64,000 nucleotides of DNA from Cyanobacteria bacterium RI_101 (GCA_016471375.1 WGLZ01000030.1:1-64000), one strand, 5' to 3'; positions 33,978 to 43,735 are shown, counted from the first letter of the stretch. Translations and numbers: made by a program. The notes: generated by a model from the letters alone, not told the origin.

Positions 33978-35081
33978 ATGACTCGTTCCCTCAGTCGTCT
34001 GGAAGCCGAATTGGCGGAGCTAGAGACCCATACCGAGACCCTCTACCAGCGCCTTTGCCAAGTGTATTGCCAATACCTCCGGGGGTTAAGCGCCCAACTG
34101 GAGCGGGAACTTTCTTTGGCGGCCCATCAAGTTTGCACCCGTCTCTACCCCGAGGAATTTTTAAACCTGAGTCTGGAAGAGCGCCGGGAGTTGCAAGGAA
34201 AAATTCAGACCCTCGCCCGGCAACTGGAACCCCGCCTTCAGGAGCGCCTGGGACGCCGGGGGGTTGACGTCGAAGGCTGGACTCGGTCTCCCGAGCCGAC
34301 GGCGGAAGCCGAGGAAGCGCCGGAACCTGACCGGGAGCCGGAGGAAGCGTTGGAACTGGACGTTGAAGGGTTCTTAAATCAGCAGGAAGAAAGGAAAGAT
34401 GGAGAAGGAGAAGAAGAGGAGAAAGGAGAGGAGGAGGAAGAAGACGGCGCCGACGCCTTTTTAAATAAACTCTCCGCGCTAGCCAAGTCCGGGGAACTGA
34501 TGGAGATGATTCTCCAGCGGATGGAGCGAGACCGGGAACCTCAATGGACTTACCCGATTAGCGACCCCGACGCTTTAGCGGCCTGGGGCAGCGCCATTGA
34601 GCAAATTTTGGAGCGAACCCTACAGGAGATTTCCCTGGAGGCGAACCAGATCTTGCAAGGCGTAAAAATCATTCCCCCGGTTCTGCCCGGCAAAGTTCTA
34701 GAGGTGGCCCTGCGGGCGGAAGAAAGCGGCATGGCCTTTAATCGGGACAAAAATCCCTATATCCTCAATTTGATCGTGGAGATGACTCCCCAGGGAGAAA
34801 AGGACGAGGAAGAAGATAAATCTGAAGAGGATCAAGAAAAGTCTAGGCAGTTGCTGAAATTTATCGCCCTCCGTTTTCGGGCCAACGATTTAGAATTTCA
34901 GGACGGCGCCTTAACCGGCGCCCGCAAGCAGATCCGTCATTTGGCGGAGCAGTTGAAAAAGCTCCATAAACACTACCGCGAACGGCGCCGGGAAAAACTG
35001 ACCCGCGAAGCGGAGCAGGCCTGGCGCTCCACTTGGATTCCCCTAGCGCCCTCCCATGATCAAAGTCCTCCATCTCTCTGA
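33978..35081 (+). CDS. Conserved cyanobacterial protein of unknown function
   Basis: The 367-residue protein is soluble. An N-terminal coiled coil (about 5-90) is followed by a very acidic low-complexity stretch (about 105-160, runs of Glu). A central domain (about 160-290) includes WTYPISDPDALAAWGSAIEQ and NPYILNLIVEMTP. A second acidic patch and a basic C-terminal helix (KLHKHYRERRREKLTREAEQ) complete it. I do not recognise a family name. Its end overlaps the next gene, a nuclease, by 26 bp, which implies coupled expression and possibly a shared role in DNA processing. ATG at 33978 follows AGGAGAT-type sequence. Confidence 0.75.
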   Translation: MTRSLSRLEAELAELETHTETLYQRLCQVYCQYLRGLSAQLERELSLAAHQVCTRLYPEEFLNLSLEERRELQGKIQTLARQLEPRLQERLGRRGVDVEGWTRSPEPTAEAEEAPEPDREPEEALELDVEGFLNQQEERKDGEGEEEEKGEEEEEDGADAFLNKLSALAKSGELMEMILQRMERDREPQWTYPISDPDALAAWGSAIEQILERTLQEISLEANQILQGVKIIPPVLPGKVLEVALRAEESGMAFNRDKNPYILNLIVEMTPQGEKDEEEDKSEEDQEKSRQLLKFIALRFRANDLEFQDGALTGARKQIRHLAEQLKKLHKHYRERRREKLTREAEQAWRSTWIPLAPSHDQSPPSL

Positions 35082-36303
35082 CGTCCACCTCGGTAGCGGT
35101 TTCGCCCACGGCCATACCAACCCCGCCACGGGCCTCAATACCCGTTTGGAGGATTTTATCGCCAGTTTGCGGCGCTGTATCGACCGGGCCTGCCAGGAAC
35201 CCGCGGACGCGGTTCTCTTCGGCGGGGACGCCTTTCCCGACACCACCCAGGCGCCCTACATTCAGGAAGCCTTCGCTCGGGAGTTTCGGCGCCTGGCGGA
35301 CGCGGGCGTTCCCGCGGTTTTGTTGGTGGGGAACCACGACCAGCATTCCCAGGGAACCGGCGGCGATAGTTTATGTATTTATCGCACTTTGGCGGTGCCG
35401 GGGTTTATTGTGGGCGACCGTCTCGCGACCCATGTGATTCCCACCGCCAACGGCGATCTCCAGGTGGTCACTCTGCCCTGGTTGACCCGCTCCACCCTCC
35501 TGACCCGCCCGGAAACGGAGGGGTTGTCCCTAGAGGCGATTCATCACCTGATTATTCAACGTCTAGCGCCGGCGCTGGAGGGGGAAATTCGTAATCTTGA
35601 TCCCCATTTGCCGACGATCTTGTTAGGACACTTGATGGCAGATCGGGCCAGTTTCGGAGCGGAAAAGGGGCTGGCGGTGGGTCGGGGTTTTAGTATTCCT
35701 CTCTCTCTGCTCCTGCGACCGGAGTTTGACTATGTGGCGCTGGGTCACGTCCATAAACACCAAAACCTGAACCCGGCCAATAATCCCCCCATTGTTTACC
35801 CCGGCAGTATCGAGCGGGTGGATTTTAGCGAAGAAAAGGAAGCGAAGGGTTATGTTTGGTTGGAAATCGCCAAGGGTCGGGTGGATTGGCAATTTTGCCC
35901 CCTGCCGGCCCGCCCTTTTCTGACCCTTGAACTGGATGTCTCGGAAGAGGAGAACCCCCAAACGGCGCTGCTAGCGGCCATTGGTCAGGCTCAGATTGAC
36001 GGCGCCGTGGCGCGTTTGTTGTATAAAATTCGCTCCGAGCAGTTAGAACAGATTGATAATCGACAATTGCAAGCGGCGCTGAAGCCCTGCCATTCCTATA
36101 CGATTCGCCCGGAGGTGGTCAGTCAGTTCACTCGCTCTCGTCTGCCGGAGTTGGGCGCGGGTCATTCCCTCGATCCCTTGGCGGCGCTGAAGGCTTATTT
36201 GGAAAACCGTAAGGATCTTAAGGATTTGGTTCCCGATATGTTGGAGGCGGCGGAGCGTCTTCTGCAAGGAGAGGGGGAAACGCTCTGGTTGGAGGAGCTT
36301 TAG
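35056..36303 (+). CDS. SbcD-like metallophosphatase (DNA repair exonuclease)
   Basis: The 415-residue protein carries the calcineurin-like phosphoesterase motifs in order: SDVHLG (residue 8 onwards), FGGDAFPD with Asp in place, GNHDQHSQG near 96, LLGHLMAD, and LGHVHKHQNL near 230. This is the Mre11/SbcD nuclease core with two-metal ligands, followed by a capping domain. SbcD normally works with the ATPase SbcC, which is not in the window. The gene overlaps the unknown protein upstream by 26 bp. The name sbcD is withheld because paralogous phosphoesterases share these motifs. Confidence 0.87.
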   Translation: MIKVLHLSDVHLGSGFAHGHTNPATGLNTRLEDFIASLRRCIDRACQEPADAVLFGGDAFPDTTQAPYIQEAFAREFRRLADAGVPAVLLVGNHDQHSQGTGGDSLCIYRTLAVPGFIVGDRLATHVIPTANGDLQVVTLPWLTRSTLLTRPETEGLSLEAIHHLIIQRLAPALEGEIRNLDPHLPTILLGHLMADRASFGAEKGLAVGRGFSIPLSLLLRPEFDYVALGHVHKHQNLNPANNPPIVYPGSIERVDFSEEKEAKGYVWLEIAKGRVDWQFCPLPARPFLTLELDVSEEENPQTALLAAIGQAQIDGAVARLLYKIRSEQLEQIDNRQLQAALKPCHSYTIRPEVVSQFTRSRLPELGAGHSLDPLAALKAYLENRKDLKDLVPDMLEAAERLLQGEGETLWLEEL

Positions 36304-36363
36304 GCGCTAGGTTGATCCCGCGGCGGTATTTTGCGTCATCCCCCTGTCATCTTTCCGGCGCCT

Positions 36364-37077
36364 TCAACGGTTTTCGTCTTCAAATTTATACCCCAAGCCA
36401 ATGACCGTTTTAATAAAAGACGGATTGGCGGGATCGGGTTCGATTTTTTTGCGCAAGCGCCGGATATGGGTATCCACCACCCGTTCGTCGCCAAAGAAAT
36501 CCTGACCCCAGAGACGGTCGATGAGTTGAGTCCGGCTCCAGACCCGTCCAGGCGCGCCGACAAAAGTGGCCAACAGATTAAATTCTAGGGAAGTCAGATC
36601 CAAGGCTTCCGCCTGATCCGGCGCGAGTTTCCGTAGGGCGGTGAATTGCTCTAAATCCAACTCAAAATGAGCCGAGCGACAGAGGGGTTTAGCCTCCGCT
36701 TCGCTGTGGCGTAAATTTCGCCGTAGGAGCGCTCGCACTCGGGCCACCAGTTCTCTTGGGCTAAAGGGTTTGACTAAATAATCGTCGGCGCCGGTGGAAA
36801 GGCCGATAATTCGGTCTAATTCTTCGCCCTTGGCGGTCAGCATGAGAATATAGGGGTCTTTAACCCCCGTTTTTTGGCGAATACGGGTGCAGACCTCCAG
36901 TCCGTCCAGGTGAGGAAGCATCAAATCGAGAATAATCAAATCCGGCGCCGTCTCGGTAAAGAGTCGTAGCGCTTGCAGACCGTCCTCCGCTAGACGACAA
37001 GCAAAGGACTCCCGCTCTAGGGTTTCCCGGAGTAACTGGGCGATTTCTGGATCATCCTCGACGATGAGAATTTTCAT
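36364..37077 (-). CDS. OmpR/PhoB-family response regulator
   Basis: The 237-residue regulator has a receiver (1-118) with acidic pair VEDD, phospho-acceptor Asp51 in LIILDLMLP and Lys in VKPF. A winged-helix DNA-binding domain (about 135-233) with LTSLEFNLL, RVWSRTQLID and VVDTHIRRLRKKI follows. No sensor kinase is adjacent, so its input is unknown. It is convergent with the nuclease gene at 60 bp and follows the unknown gene at 37114 by 36 bp on the minus strand, perhaps co-transcribed with it. Confidence 0.93.
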   Translation of the reverse strand: MKILIVEDDPEIAQLLRETLERESFACRLAEDGLQALRLFTETAPDLIILDLMLPHLDGLEVCTRIRQKTGVKDPYILMLTAKGEELDRIIGLSTGADDYLVKPFSPRELVARVRALLRRNLRHSEAEAKPLCRSAHFELDLEQFTALRKLAPDQAEALDLTSLEFNLLATFVGAPGRVWSRTQLIDRLWGQDFFGDERVVDTHIRRLRKKIEPDPANPSFIKTVIGLGYKFEDENR

Positions 37078-37113
37078 GGTCTTCCGCCTGCTTCTCTCCT
37101 CCCGCCTAAACCG

Positions 37114-38031
37114 TTAGGAGGGTTTTGTCTTGGTTTTCGCTTTTGCTTTCGTTTTCGTCTTGGTTTTCACCGGCTCCTCGGCGACGATGGGTTCGGGTTC
37201 GGGCGCCGGGTTAACGACATCGGCCGCGGACGGCGCCGGCGGGATTTCCGGCTCCGGCTCCGGCGGGAGAGGGGCGGACTCTAGTTCCGGCGGGAAGGGC
37301 GCGGCGCTTTCGGTTTCCGGCGCCGGGGTTAGCGGATTTGCGTTCTCATCCTCCGATTCAGGGCGGCGCTTTTTCGCTTTACCCCCTCCCTTGGCGACCT
37401 CCAGGGGGGGTTTCTTGACCCGGCGGGGCGTTTGCTCTAGAGGTTCGGCGATCTGGGAGACAAAGCCAAAACAGCCCCGTTGAGCGATGAGGCGGGCGGT
37501 GATTTGATAAAACTTGGGGCGCTCCTCCGAGTCCTTGCGGAAGCGGTAGGGCGGTTGGTCGGTCCAAATCAGGGGCAAATGTTGATTGCTGGGGCGGTTT
37601 TCGTAAGCTTTCAACTCGTTGCGATAGATGCTAAACACCGGGCGCCGGCATTGGGGAATAAATTGCCAAACGCCCCGTAGGATAAAAATGCCTGGCTCGC
37701 CTTTTTCCGCCTGCTCCACCCCCATCCAAACGCCTTTAAAACTCAACCCTTCCCCCTTAGATTGGGGATAGCATTTAAGCCAAATTTGTTGATCGACCAA
37801 TTTCTCCGCCAGATTCGTCATCCGTTTGGGGAGATAAAGGGTAAAAACGGCGTCGCGGATTTGAATACAAAACCGTTTCTCCTCTTCGCCCCGAATTAAC
37901 TTTCCCCGCAACCAGCCAATGGCTTGATAGTAATTTTGAGGCGTGGCGTCTAGAACTGTGTCGGAGGGCGCGACGGTTAAAACGGGAGGTTCCGGCGCCG
38001 GTTGGGGCGGATTGGGGGGCTTGGGTTGCAT
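37114..38031 (-). CDS. Conserved protein with Pro/Glu and Lys/Thr-rich tail
   Basis: The 305-residue protein has a globular N-terminal part (about 25-205) with YYQAIGWLRGKLI, FCIQIRDAVFTLYLP and WQFIPQCRRPVFSIYR. A disordered tail rich in Pro, Glu and Ala then ends in Lys-Thr/Lys-Ala repeats. No signal peptide or membrane helix is visible. I recognise it only as a cyanobacterial conserved protein, with no function to propose. It precedes the OmpR-type regulator. A 14-bp palindrome lies 72-85 bp upstream of its start. Confidence 0.7.
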   Translation of the reverse strand: MQPKPPNPPQPAPEPPVLTVAPSDTVLDATPQNYYQAIGWLRGKLIRGEEEKRFCIQIRDAVFTLYLPKRMTNLAEKLVDQQIWLKCYPQSKGEGLSFKGVWMGVEQAEKGEPGIFILRGVWQFIPQCRRPVFSIYRNELKAYENRPSNQHLPLIWTDQPPYRFRKDSEERPKFYQITARLIAQRGCFGFVSQIAEPLEQTPRRVKKPPLEVAKGGGKAKKRRPESEDENANPLTPAPETESAAPFPPELESAPLPPEPEPEIPPAPSAADVVNPAPEPEPIVAEEPVKTKTKTKAKAKTKTKPS

Positions 38032-38102
38032 GGCGTAATGTGGGAGCGGGCAGAAAACCGGGGTTTTCTAAGGGTTGCCAGATAGGTAGTATTTAGTATG
38101 CT

Positions 38103-38116
38103 GGACAAGTTTGTCC
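38103..38116. promoter_or_regulatory. 14-bp palindrome upstream of unknown gene
   Basis: GGACAAGTTTGTCC consists of 6-bp inverted arms around GT. It lies between dnaN and the start of the gene at 38031 on the minus strand. The symmetry and position fit an operator, and a TACTAAAT-like -10 follows on the minus strand. No regulator is identified. Confidence 0.35.
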
Positions 38117-38167
38117 AAGGCAAGGGGCGCGGGCAAAAAGGGCCCCGGTTCGCCCCTCCCCCGCGGG

Positions 38168-39334
38168 TTAACGCACGATTTGCACGGGCATTACCAAATA
38201 AGTCATTTTTAGCCCCCCCAAAGGAGAAAAAATCACCGGTTGGTTGCTTTCGTTGAGTTGAATTTGAATCTCGCTGGTGGGCAGGGCTTTCAATCCGTCT
38301 AAAAGATATTTGCCATTAAAGGCGATGTCCCCGGCTTCCCCGAGAATATCGGCGGGGAGGGATTCCCGGGCGTTGCCTAAATCCTGGGCTTCCACGGAGA
38401 GTTGCAGGGTGTTTTCCGCCGTTAGCAAGGAGAACTTGACTAAATTGCTCTTCTGATCCGCCAGCACGGAAACCCGTTCTAGCCCCCCCAACAAGCGCCG
38501 GCGCTCCAGGGAGACGGAGCGGCTAAATTGTCGGGGAATTAACTGTTGGTAGGCGGGGTAAGCGCCGTCTAGTTTGCGGCTGGTAAGGCGCTGGCTTCCC
38601 AACTCAAAGACAACTTGGGTGTCGTCCACGTAGAGCGCCGCCAACTCGTTGTCCTGGGCGTTGCCCACCATCCGTTCCAGCTCCCGTAGGGCTTTGGCGG
38701 GAATGGTGACGGCGAAGTCCTCTAGGTTACTGCCCTGGATCACTTCTTCTCCCTCCTCAAAATGAGTGGGGGTTTCCACCACCGCTAAGCGGTGCCCGTC
38801 CGTGGCGGCGAATTCTAAACTGTCCGCGGTGCCCTTGAGATGAACCCCGGTTAAAACCTGTTTGGTTTCGTCGGCGCTGGCGGCGAAGAGCACGCCGCTG
38901 AGGCCGCCCCGGAGCGCCGCCACCGGCACCATTAAAGGCGTCACCGTCTCCACCGTGGGCAGGGCGGGAAAATCCTCGGCGCCGAGACCCCGGATTTGAA
39001 ACTGGCCGGATTCGGAGGTGAGGGTGGCCAGGTAGGTTTCCGCCCCCTGGGGGTCTTCTTCCACGCCGAGGGTCAGATCCCCGTCCGGTAGGCGGGCGAC
39101 AATATCGCTCAGGAGTTTAGCGGGCAGGGTAATCTGTCCGGCTTCCTGAACGTCGGCTTCCAAACTGGTTTCAATGGCTAGGCTCAGGTCAAACCCCGTT
39201 AAAGCCAAGCGCCCCTGGGCGTCGGCGCTGAGGAGCACATTGCCGAGAATGGGATGGGAAGGTCGGGAGGGCACCACCCGCCCCACCAAGGAGAGGTGGC
39301 TATTGAGGTCGCTTTGGCGACAGATCAGTTTCAT
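38168..39334 (-). CDS. dnaN: DNA polymerase III sliding clamp (beta subunit)
   Basis: The 388-residue clamp encircles DNA and tethers the replicase. It begins MKLICRQSDLNSHLSLVGR and shows the three-domain pattern with HPILGNVLLSA, LTGVHLKG, ATDGHRLAVVE and the terminal hydrophobic pocket ending YLVMPVQIVR. Length fits the family (about 370-390). It is divergent from purC across 199 bp. No dnaA or recF adjoins it, so this is not the classical origin-linked arrangement. Confidence 0.97.
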   Translation of the reverse strand: MKLICRQSDLNSHLSLVGRVVPSRPSHPILGNVLLSADAQGRLALTGFDLSLAIETSLEADVQEAGQITLPAKLLSDIVARLPDGDLTLGVEEDPQGAETYLATLTSESGQFQIRGLGAEDFPALPTVETVTPLMVPVAALRGGLSGVLFAASADETKQVLTGVHLKGTADSLEFAATDGHRLAVVETPTHFEEGEEVIQGSNLEDFAVTIPAKALRELERMVGNAQDNELAALYVDDTQVVFELGSQRLTSRKLDGAYPAYQQLIPRQFSRSVSLERRRLLGGLERVSVLADQKSNLVKFSLLTAENTLQLSVEAQDLGNARESLPADILGEAGDIAFNGKYLLDGLKALPTSEIQIQLNESNQPVIFSPLGGLKMTYLVMPVQIVR

Positions 39335-39497
39335 AGGAAGTATTGATTTAACGGTTCGCTGGCGATTCTTAAGAATACTGAAATAAAGACTTCTGAAGCG
39401 CCGTCGTCGGCAAGATTGCGGAAGAGCGATTATAGCCTAAAACGGGGGGTCGCTTTTTTTTCCGACCGGGAGCGCCGGGGCTAGGCCGGGGGTAGGG

Positions 39498-39503
39498 TAG
39501 AAT
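39498..39503 (+). promoter_or_regulatory. Putative -10 of purC
   Basis: TAGAAT lies 31 bp before the purC start codon. The upstream region is G-rich without a recognisable -35. Confidence 0.3.
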
Positions 39504-39533
39504 CAGTCAAACTCAGCTAGACCCGCCAAAACG

Positions 39534-40265
39534 ATGGAAAAACGCTACGAAGGGAAAGCTAAAATTCTCTACCCCACTACAGAGCCGGAGGTTTTGCTGA
39601 CGGTCTTTAAGGACGACGCCACGGCCTTTAACGCCCAGAAACGGGGTCAGATTCAAGGCAAAGGGGAAATTAACTGCGCCGTCTCCGCGGCGCTGTTCCG
39701 GTTCCTGGGTCAACGGGGCGTGGCCCACCATTTCCTCGACTGTCCGGCGCCGGCTCAAATGCGGGTCAAGGCGCTGGAGATCATCCCCCTAGAGGTGGTG
39801 GTCAGGAATATCGCCGCGGGGAGTCTCTGTCGGGAAACGGGCCTAGCGGAGGGTCAAATCCTGCCGGCTCCCCTAGTGGAGTTTTATCTAAAAAACGACG
39901 CCCTCGGCGATCCTCTACTAACCCCGGAGCGCCTTTTCCTATTGGACGTCGCTCGGCCGGAGGAGGTAGAAACCCTGAAAACCTCGGCGCTGGCCATTAA
40001 TCAACATTTAATCGCCTTCTTTGCAGATTGCGACATTACCCTGGTGGACTTCAAACTGGAGTTTGGCCGAGACCCCCAGGGACAGATTCTCCTGGCGGAC
40101 GAAATCAGCCCCGACACCTGCCGCCTCTGGGACCGGGGTCAACGCGATCCCCAGGCTCGGGTTTTAGATAAAGACCGCTTCCGTCGGGATTTAGGCCAAG
40201 TGGAATCCGCCTACGAAACCGTGCGAGAGCGGGTTTTGGCCCAGATCGCTAAACTCGGTCTTTAG
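39534..40265 (+). CDS. purC: SAICAR synthase
   Basis: PurC joins aspartate to CAIR in purine synthesis using ATP. The 243-residue protein has YEGKAKILYPT at the N-terminus and the FKDDATAFN segment. Further family marks are VEVVVRN-type VVVRNIAAGSL, the signature LVDFKLEFGRD, and LADEISPDTCRLWD. Length is standard for the bacterial single-domain enzyme. It precedes the Omp85 gene by 134 bp, an arrangement also found in Synechocystis. Confidence 0.97.
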   Translation: MEKRYEGKAKILYPTTEPEVLLTVFKDDATAFNAQKRGQIQGKGEINCAVSAALFRFLGQRGVAHHFLDCPAPAQMRVKALEIIPLEVVVRNIAAGSLCRETGLAEGQILPAPLVEFYLKNDALGDPLLTPERLFLLDVARPEEVETLKTSALAINQHLIAFFADCDITLVDFKLEFGRDPQGQILLADEISPDTCRLWDRGQRDPQARVLDKDRFRRDLGQVESAYETVRERVLAQIAKLGL

Positions 40266-40399
40266 TTCCCGACTGGAACCTTGTCCCCTAGGGCTAGTCT
40301 AGTAACCCGTTAAGGCGCCGGTCTTTACCCCGACCCTCCGGGCTGTTATTGTCTTTTCTTGGTATTTCTTTACTTATTTTCTGGATTGGGTGTTAGGAC

Positions 40400-42751
40400 G
40401 TGTCAAACAAGTTTCAAGAGTCGCGCAACGTCAAGGCTTTGAGTCTTTCGCCGGTACTCGGTTTTTGTCTCCTCGCTAGCGGCTGGGGAATAACCCCGGC
40501 GCTCGCCCAATCCCCCTTAGATCCCTCCGTTGTCTCCGCTCCGGCGGGCCTAGCTTCGGAAGAAACGTCCTTGACCGTAGAAACGGTAGAGGCCGCCCCT
40601 GCGGATTCCTCTACGGCGCCGCTAGAAACCGCCGCTAATCCGTCGGCGCTTCCCGAAGAATTACAGACCGCTCCCCCTCAGGAAAACAGCGCCGCCCCGA
40701 CCCCGACAGAAACGCCCCCCCCGGCGCCGGAGACTCCGGCAACCGAGCCGGCGCCGAGTTCCGACGCTCCGGCTCCTAACCCAGAGACGACCCCCGGACA
40801 ACTGCCTACTTTTACGCCCCCGGCGCCGGAGGCCAGTCCTTCCCCGGATGGTTCCCCGACCCCGGAGCCTTCTCCCGGACAATTGCCCTCCTTTAGCCCC
40901 TCCGCCCCGGCGCCGACGGACGCCGCGGAGCCGGCGCCGGAACCCAAAGTGTTGGTGGGGGAAGTGGTCATTACCGGCGCCAACCCAGAATTAGAACTTT
41001 TAGTCTATAACGTTATCCAAACTCAGCCGGGACGAACCACCACCCGCTCCCAACTGCAAGCGGACATTAACGCCATCTACGCCACGGGCTACTTTGGCAA
41101 CGTTCAGGCCACCCCCAGCGACACGCCCCTGGGGGTGCGGATTACCTTCGCCGTGGAGCCGAACCCGATTTTCCAAAAAGTGGCGATTGAAACGGCGCCG
41201 GTCACGGAGAAAGAGCGGGTTTTGCCCGAGACCGTGGTGGAAGAGACCTTCCAGGGGCAGTACGGCAAAATTTTGAACCTGCGGGAACTTCAGGAAGGCA
41301 TTAAAAAAATTAACGAATGGTACTCCAGCAACGGCTACGACCTGGCTCAGGTGGTGGGGTCGCCCAAAATCGGCGCCGATGGAACCGTGACCCTGGTCAT
41401 CGCCGAAGGGGTGGTGCAAAATATCCAAGTCCGCTTCTTTAACGCCGAAGACGAGCCGGTGGACGGCCGCACCCGGCCCTTTATCGTCACTCGGGAAATG
41501 GAACTCAAACCCGGCGACGTCTTTAACCGCAATATCGCCCAGCGGGATCTGCAACGGGTCTACGGGCTGGGGATTTTCGAGGACGCCCGTCTGTCCTTTA
41601 ACCCCGGCTCGGATCCCAGGGAAGTGATCGTCAATGTGGACATTGTGGAGGGCAACACCGGCTCCGTGGCCGCGGGGGGCGGGATCAGTAGCACTAGCGG
41701 TCTCTTTGGCACCCTGAGCTACCAGGAGCAAAACCTCGGGGGCAACAACCAGACCATCGGCGCTGAAATTCAGTTGGGGGAACGGGAATTTCTCTTTGAC
41801 GTTAGTTTTACCGATCCTTGGATCGCCGGCGACCCCTACCGCACCTCCTACACCGTCAACGGCTTCCGGCGCCGCACCATTTCCTTGGTCTTCGACGGTA
41901 ACGATTCATCCATCCGCACCCTCGTCGGCTTTGACAGCCCTAGGGTCATTCGCACCGGCGCTAGCGTCACCTTTTTCCGTCCCATCGCCGATAGCGTCTT
42001 TTCCATCCCCGATTGGCGTCTCTCCGCCGGTTTCGCCTACCAAAACGTCCGGGTTGAAAACGGCGACGGGCAACTTTCCCCCCTCTCGGCGCCGCTCAAT
42101 GGCTTCGACTCCCAACCCCTTTCTTTTAGTCCCAACGGGGTGGACGACCTGATTATTCTCTCCTTTGTGGCGGCCCAGGACCGGCGCAACAACGCCCTCC
42201 AACCCACCAGCGGCTCTATCACTCGCCTCGGGATCGAGCAAACGGCGCCCATCGGCTCCGGCAACATCCTCTTTAGTCGTCTGCGGGGCAGTTATAGCTA
42301 TTACATTCCCATTGATTGGCTAGATCTACGGGACTTTGGACTAACGGAATCCACCCAGCCCCAAACCATCGCCTTTAACGTCCAAGCTGGCACGGTGCTG
42401 GGAGATTTGCCGCCCTACGAGGCCTTTATTCTCGGCGGTAGCAACTCCGTGCGGGGCTACGCGGAAGGGGACGTGGGCAACGGTCGCAGTTACCTCCAGG
42501 CCACCGCCGAATACCGCTTCCCCATTTTCTCCGCCGTGGGGGGGGCGCTGTTTGTGGACTACGGCTCCAACCTCGGCTCCCAGGGCGCCGTGCCCGGTTT
42601 CCCCGCCATCGTCCGGGGGCTGCCGGGGAGCGGTCTGGGCTACGGTCTCGGCGTCAGGATTCAATCCCCTGTGGGGCCGATTCGGATTGACTGGGGCTTC
42701 AACGACGAGGGCGGCTCTCGGGTCAACTTCGGGATTGGGGAACGCTTCTAA
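40400..42751 (+). CDS. Omp85/BamA (Toc75-like) outer membrane assembly factor
   Basis: This 783-residue outer membrane protein inserts beta-barrel proteins and is the cyanobacterial relative of plastid Toc75. It starts at GTG 40400 with a signal peptide ending ALAQS. A Pro/Thr/Ala-rich linker (about 45-180) contains GQLPTF and GQLPSF repeats. Three POTRA domains follow (about 188-265, 266-345, 346-428), then a 16-strand-type barrel. The loop 6 motif VRGY lies in GGSNSVRGYAEGD near 680, and the C-terminal residue is Phe. The number of POTRA domains (three) is the cyanobacterial norm. Confidence 0.95.
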   Translation: MSNKFQESRNVKALSLSPVLGFCLLASGWGITPALAQSPLDPSVVSAPAGLASEETSLTVETVEAAPADSSTAPLETAANPSALPEELQTAPPQENSAAPTPTETPPPAPETPATEPAPSSDAPAPNPETTPGQLPTFTPPAPEASPSPDGSPTPEPSPGQLPSFSPSAPAPTDAAEPAPEPKVLVGEVVITGANPELELLVYNVIQTQPGRTTTRSQLQADINAIYATGYFGNVQATPSDTPLGVRITFAVEPNPIFQKVAIETAPVTEKERVLPETVVEETFQGQYGKILNLRELQEGIKKINEWYSSNGYDLAQVVGSPKIGADGTVTLVIAEGVVQNIQVRFFNAEDEPVDGRTRPFIVTREMELKPGDVFNRNIAQRDLQRVYGLGIFEDARLSFNPGSDPREVIVNVDIVEGNTGSVAAGGGISSTSGLFGTLSYQEQNLGGNNQTIGAEIQLGEREFLFDVSFTDPWIAGDPYRTSYTVNGFRRRTISLVFDGNDSSIRTLVGFDSPRVIRTGASVTFFRPIADSVFSIPDWRLSAGFAYQNVRVENGDGQLSPLSAPLNGFDSQPLSFSPNGVDDLIILSFVAAQDRRNNALQPTSGSITRLGIEQTAPIGSGNILFSRLRGSYSYYIPIDWLDLRDFGLTESTQPQTIAFNVQAGTVLGDLPPYEAFILGGSNSVRGYAEGDVGNGRSYLQATAEYRFPIFSAVGGALFVDYGSNLGSQGAVPGFPAIVRGLPGSGLGYGLGVRIQSPVGPIRIDWGFNDEGGSRVNFGIGERF

Positions 42752-42859
42752 CCCCGGCGCTCGCGCTCCGAATCTACGGCGCGCCGCTGGGAATCGAGGG
42801 TTAGCTCGCCGGGAATTGTGGCAAGATAGAGCTTGCTCCTTTGTGTTCCCCAACCCCAG

Positions 42860-43735
42860 ATGACTTTGACCTTTCAGTCCCTGATCGCCCAACTGCACGA
42901 ATTCTGGGCCCGGCAGGGGTGTCTGATCGCCCAGCCCTTCGATACGGAAAAAGGAGCGGGAACCATGAGTCCCCACACGTTTCTACGAGCCATTGGGCCG
43001 GAACCCTGGGCGGTGGCCTATATTGAACCCTGTCGGCGCCCCACCGACGGGCGCTATGGCGAGAATCCCAATCGGGTTCAACATTATTACCAGTATCAGG
43101 TTTTAATTAAGCCGTCCCCCGACAATATTCAGGATATTTATTTGGATTCCCTGCGGGTTCTGGGCGTTCATCCAGAGGAGCACGATATTCGTTTTGTGGA
43201 AGACAACTGGGAATCCCCCACCCTGGGCGCCTGGGGGGTCGGCTGGGAGGTTTGGCTCGACGGCATGGAAGTGACCCAGTTTACCTATTTTCAACAGTGC
43301 GGCGGCGTGGACTGTCGGCCGGTGTCCATTGAAATCACCTACGGGCTAGAGCGCCTAGCCATGTACTTACAAAACGCCGAAGCGATCAAAGCGATTCGCT
43401 GGAACGAGGAGATCTCCTACGGCGATATCTTCTGGCAGGGGGAAGTGGAGCAGTGCACCTACAATTTTGAAGCGTCTAACCCCGAGTTACTGCTCAATTT
43501 ATTTAACCTCTACGAAGGGGAAGCCGGGCAGTTAATCGAGCGGGGTTTAGTTTTGCCGAGCCTGGAATACGTCCTCAAGTGTTCTCACACTTTTAATCTC
43601 CTGGACGCCAGGGGGGTCATCGCCGTGGCGGAGCGCACCCGTTACATCGGCCGTATCCGGGGGCTGGCCCGGGAAGTGGCCCACCTCTACCTCCAACAAC
43701 GGGAAAATCTCGGCTTTCCCCTAGCCCGGCGCTAG
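42860..43735 (+). CDS. glyQ: Glycyl-tRNA synthetase alpha subunit
   Basis: GlyQ forms the alpha2-beta2 GlyRS with GlyS and carries the class II catalytic core. From the ATG at 42860 the product has 291 residues with [38 protein letters not shown], the motif 2-like [17 protein letters not shown], and FTYFQQCGG. An upstream in-frame ATG at 42833 would add nine residues unlike the family. glyS is not in the window, so the subunits are encoded apart. A strong hairpin terminator follows. Confidence 0.97.
   Translation: MTLTFQSLIAQLHEFWARQGCLIAQPFDTEKGAGTMSPHTFLRAIGPEPWAVAYIEPCRRPTDGRYGENPNRVQHYYQYQVLIKPSPDNIQDIYLDSLRVLGVHPEEHDIRFVEDNWESPTLGAWGVGWEVWLDGMEVTQFTYFQQCGGVDCRPVSIEITYGLERLAMYLQNAEAIKAIRWNEEISYGDIFWQGEVEQCTYNFEASNPELLLNLFNLYEGEAGQLIERGLVLPSLEYVLKCSHTFNLLDARGVIAVAERTRYIGRIRGLAREVAHLYLQQRENLGFPLARR

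Noticed and set aside
39335-39533. Replication origin next to dnaN
   Set aside because: No dnaA gene adjoins and I see no cluster of TTATCCACA-type boxes in this spacer.
41000-41731. Minus-strand frame of 243 codons inside the Omp85 gene
   Set aside because: Antisense of the POTRA-coding region; no protein-like motifs.
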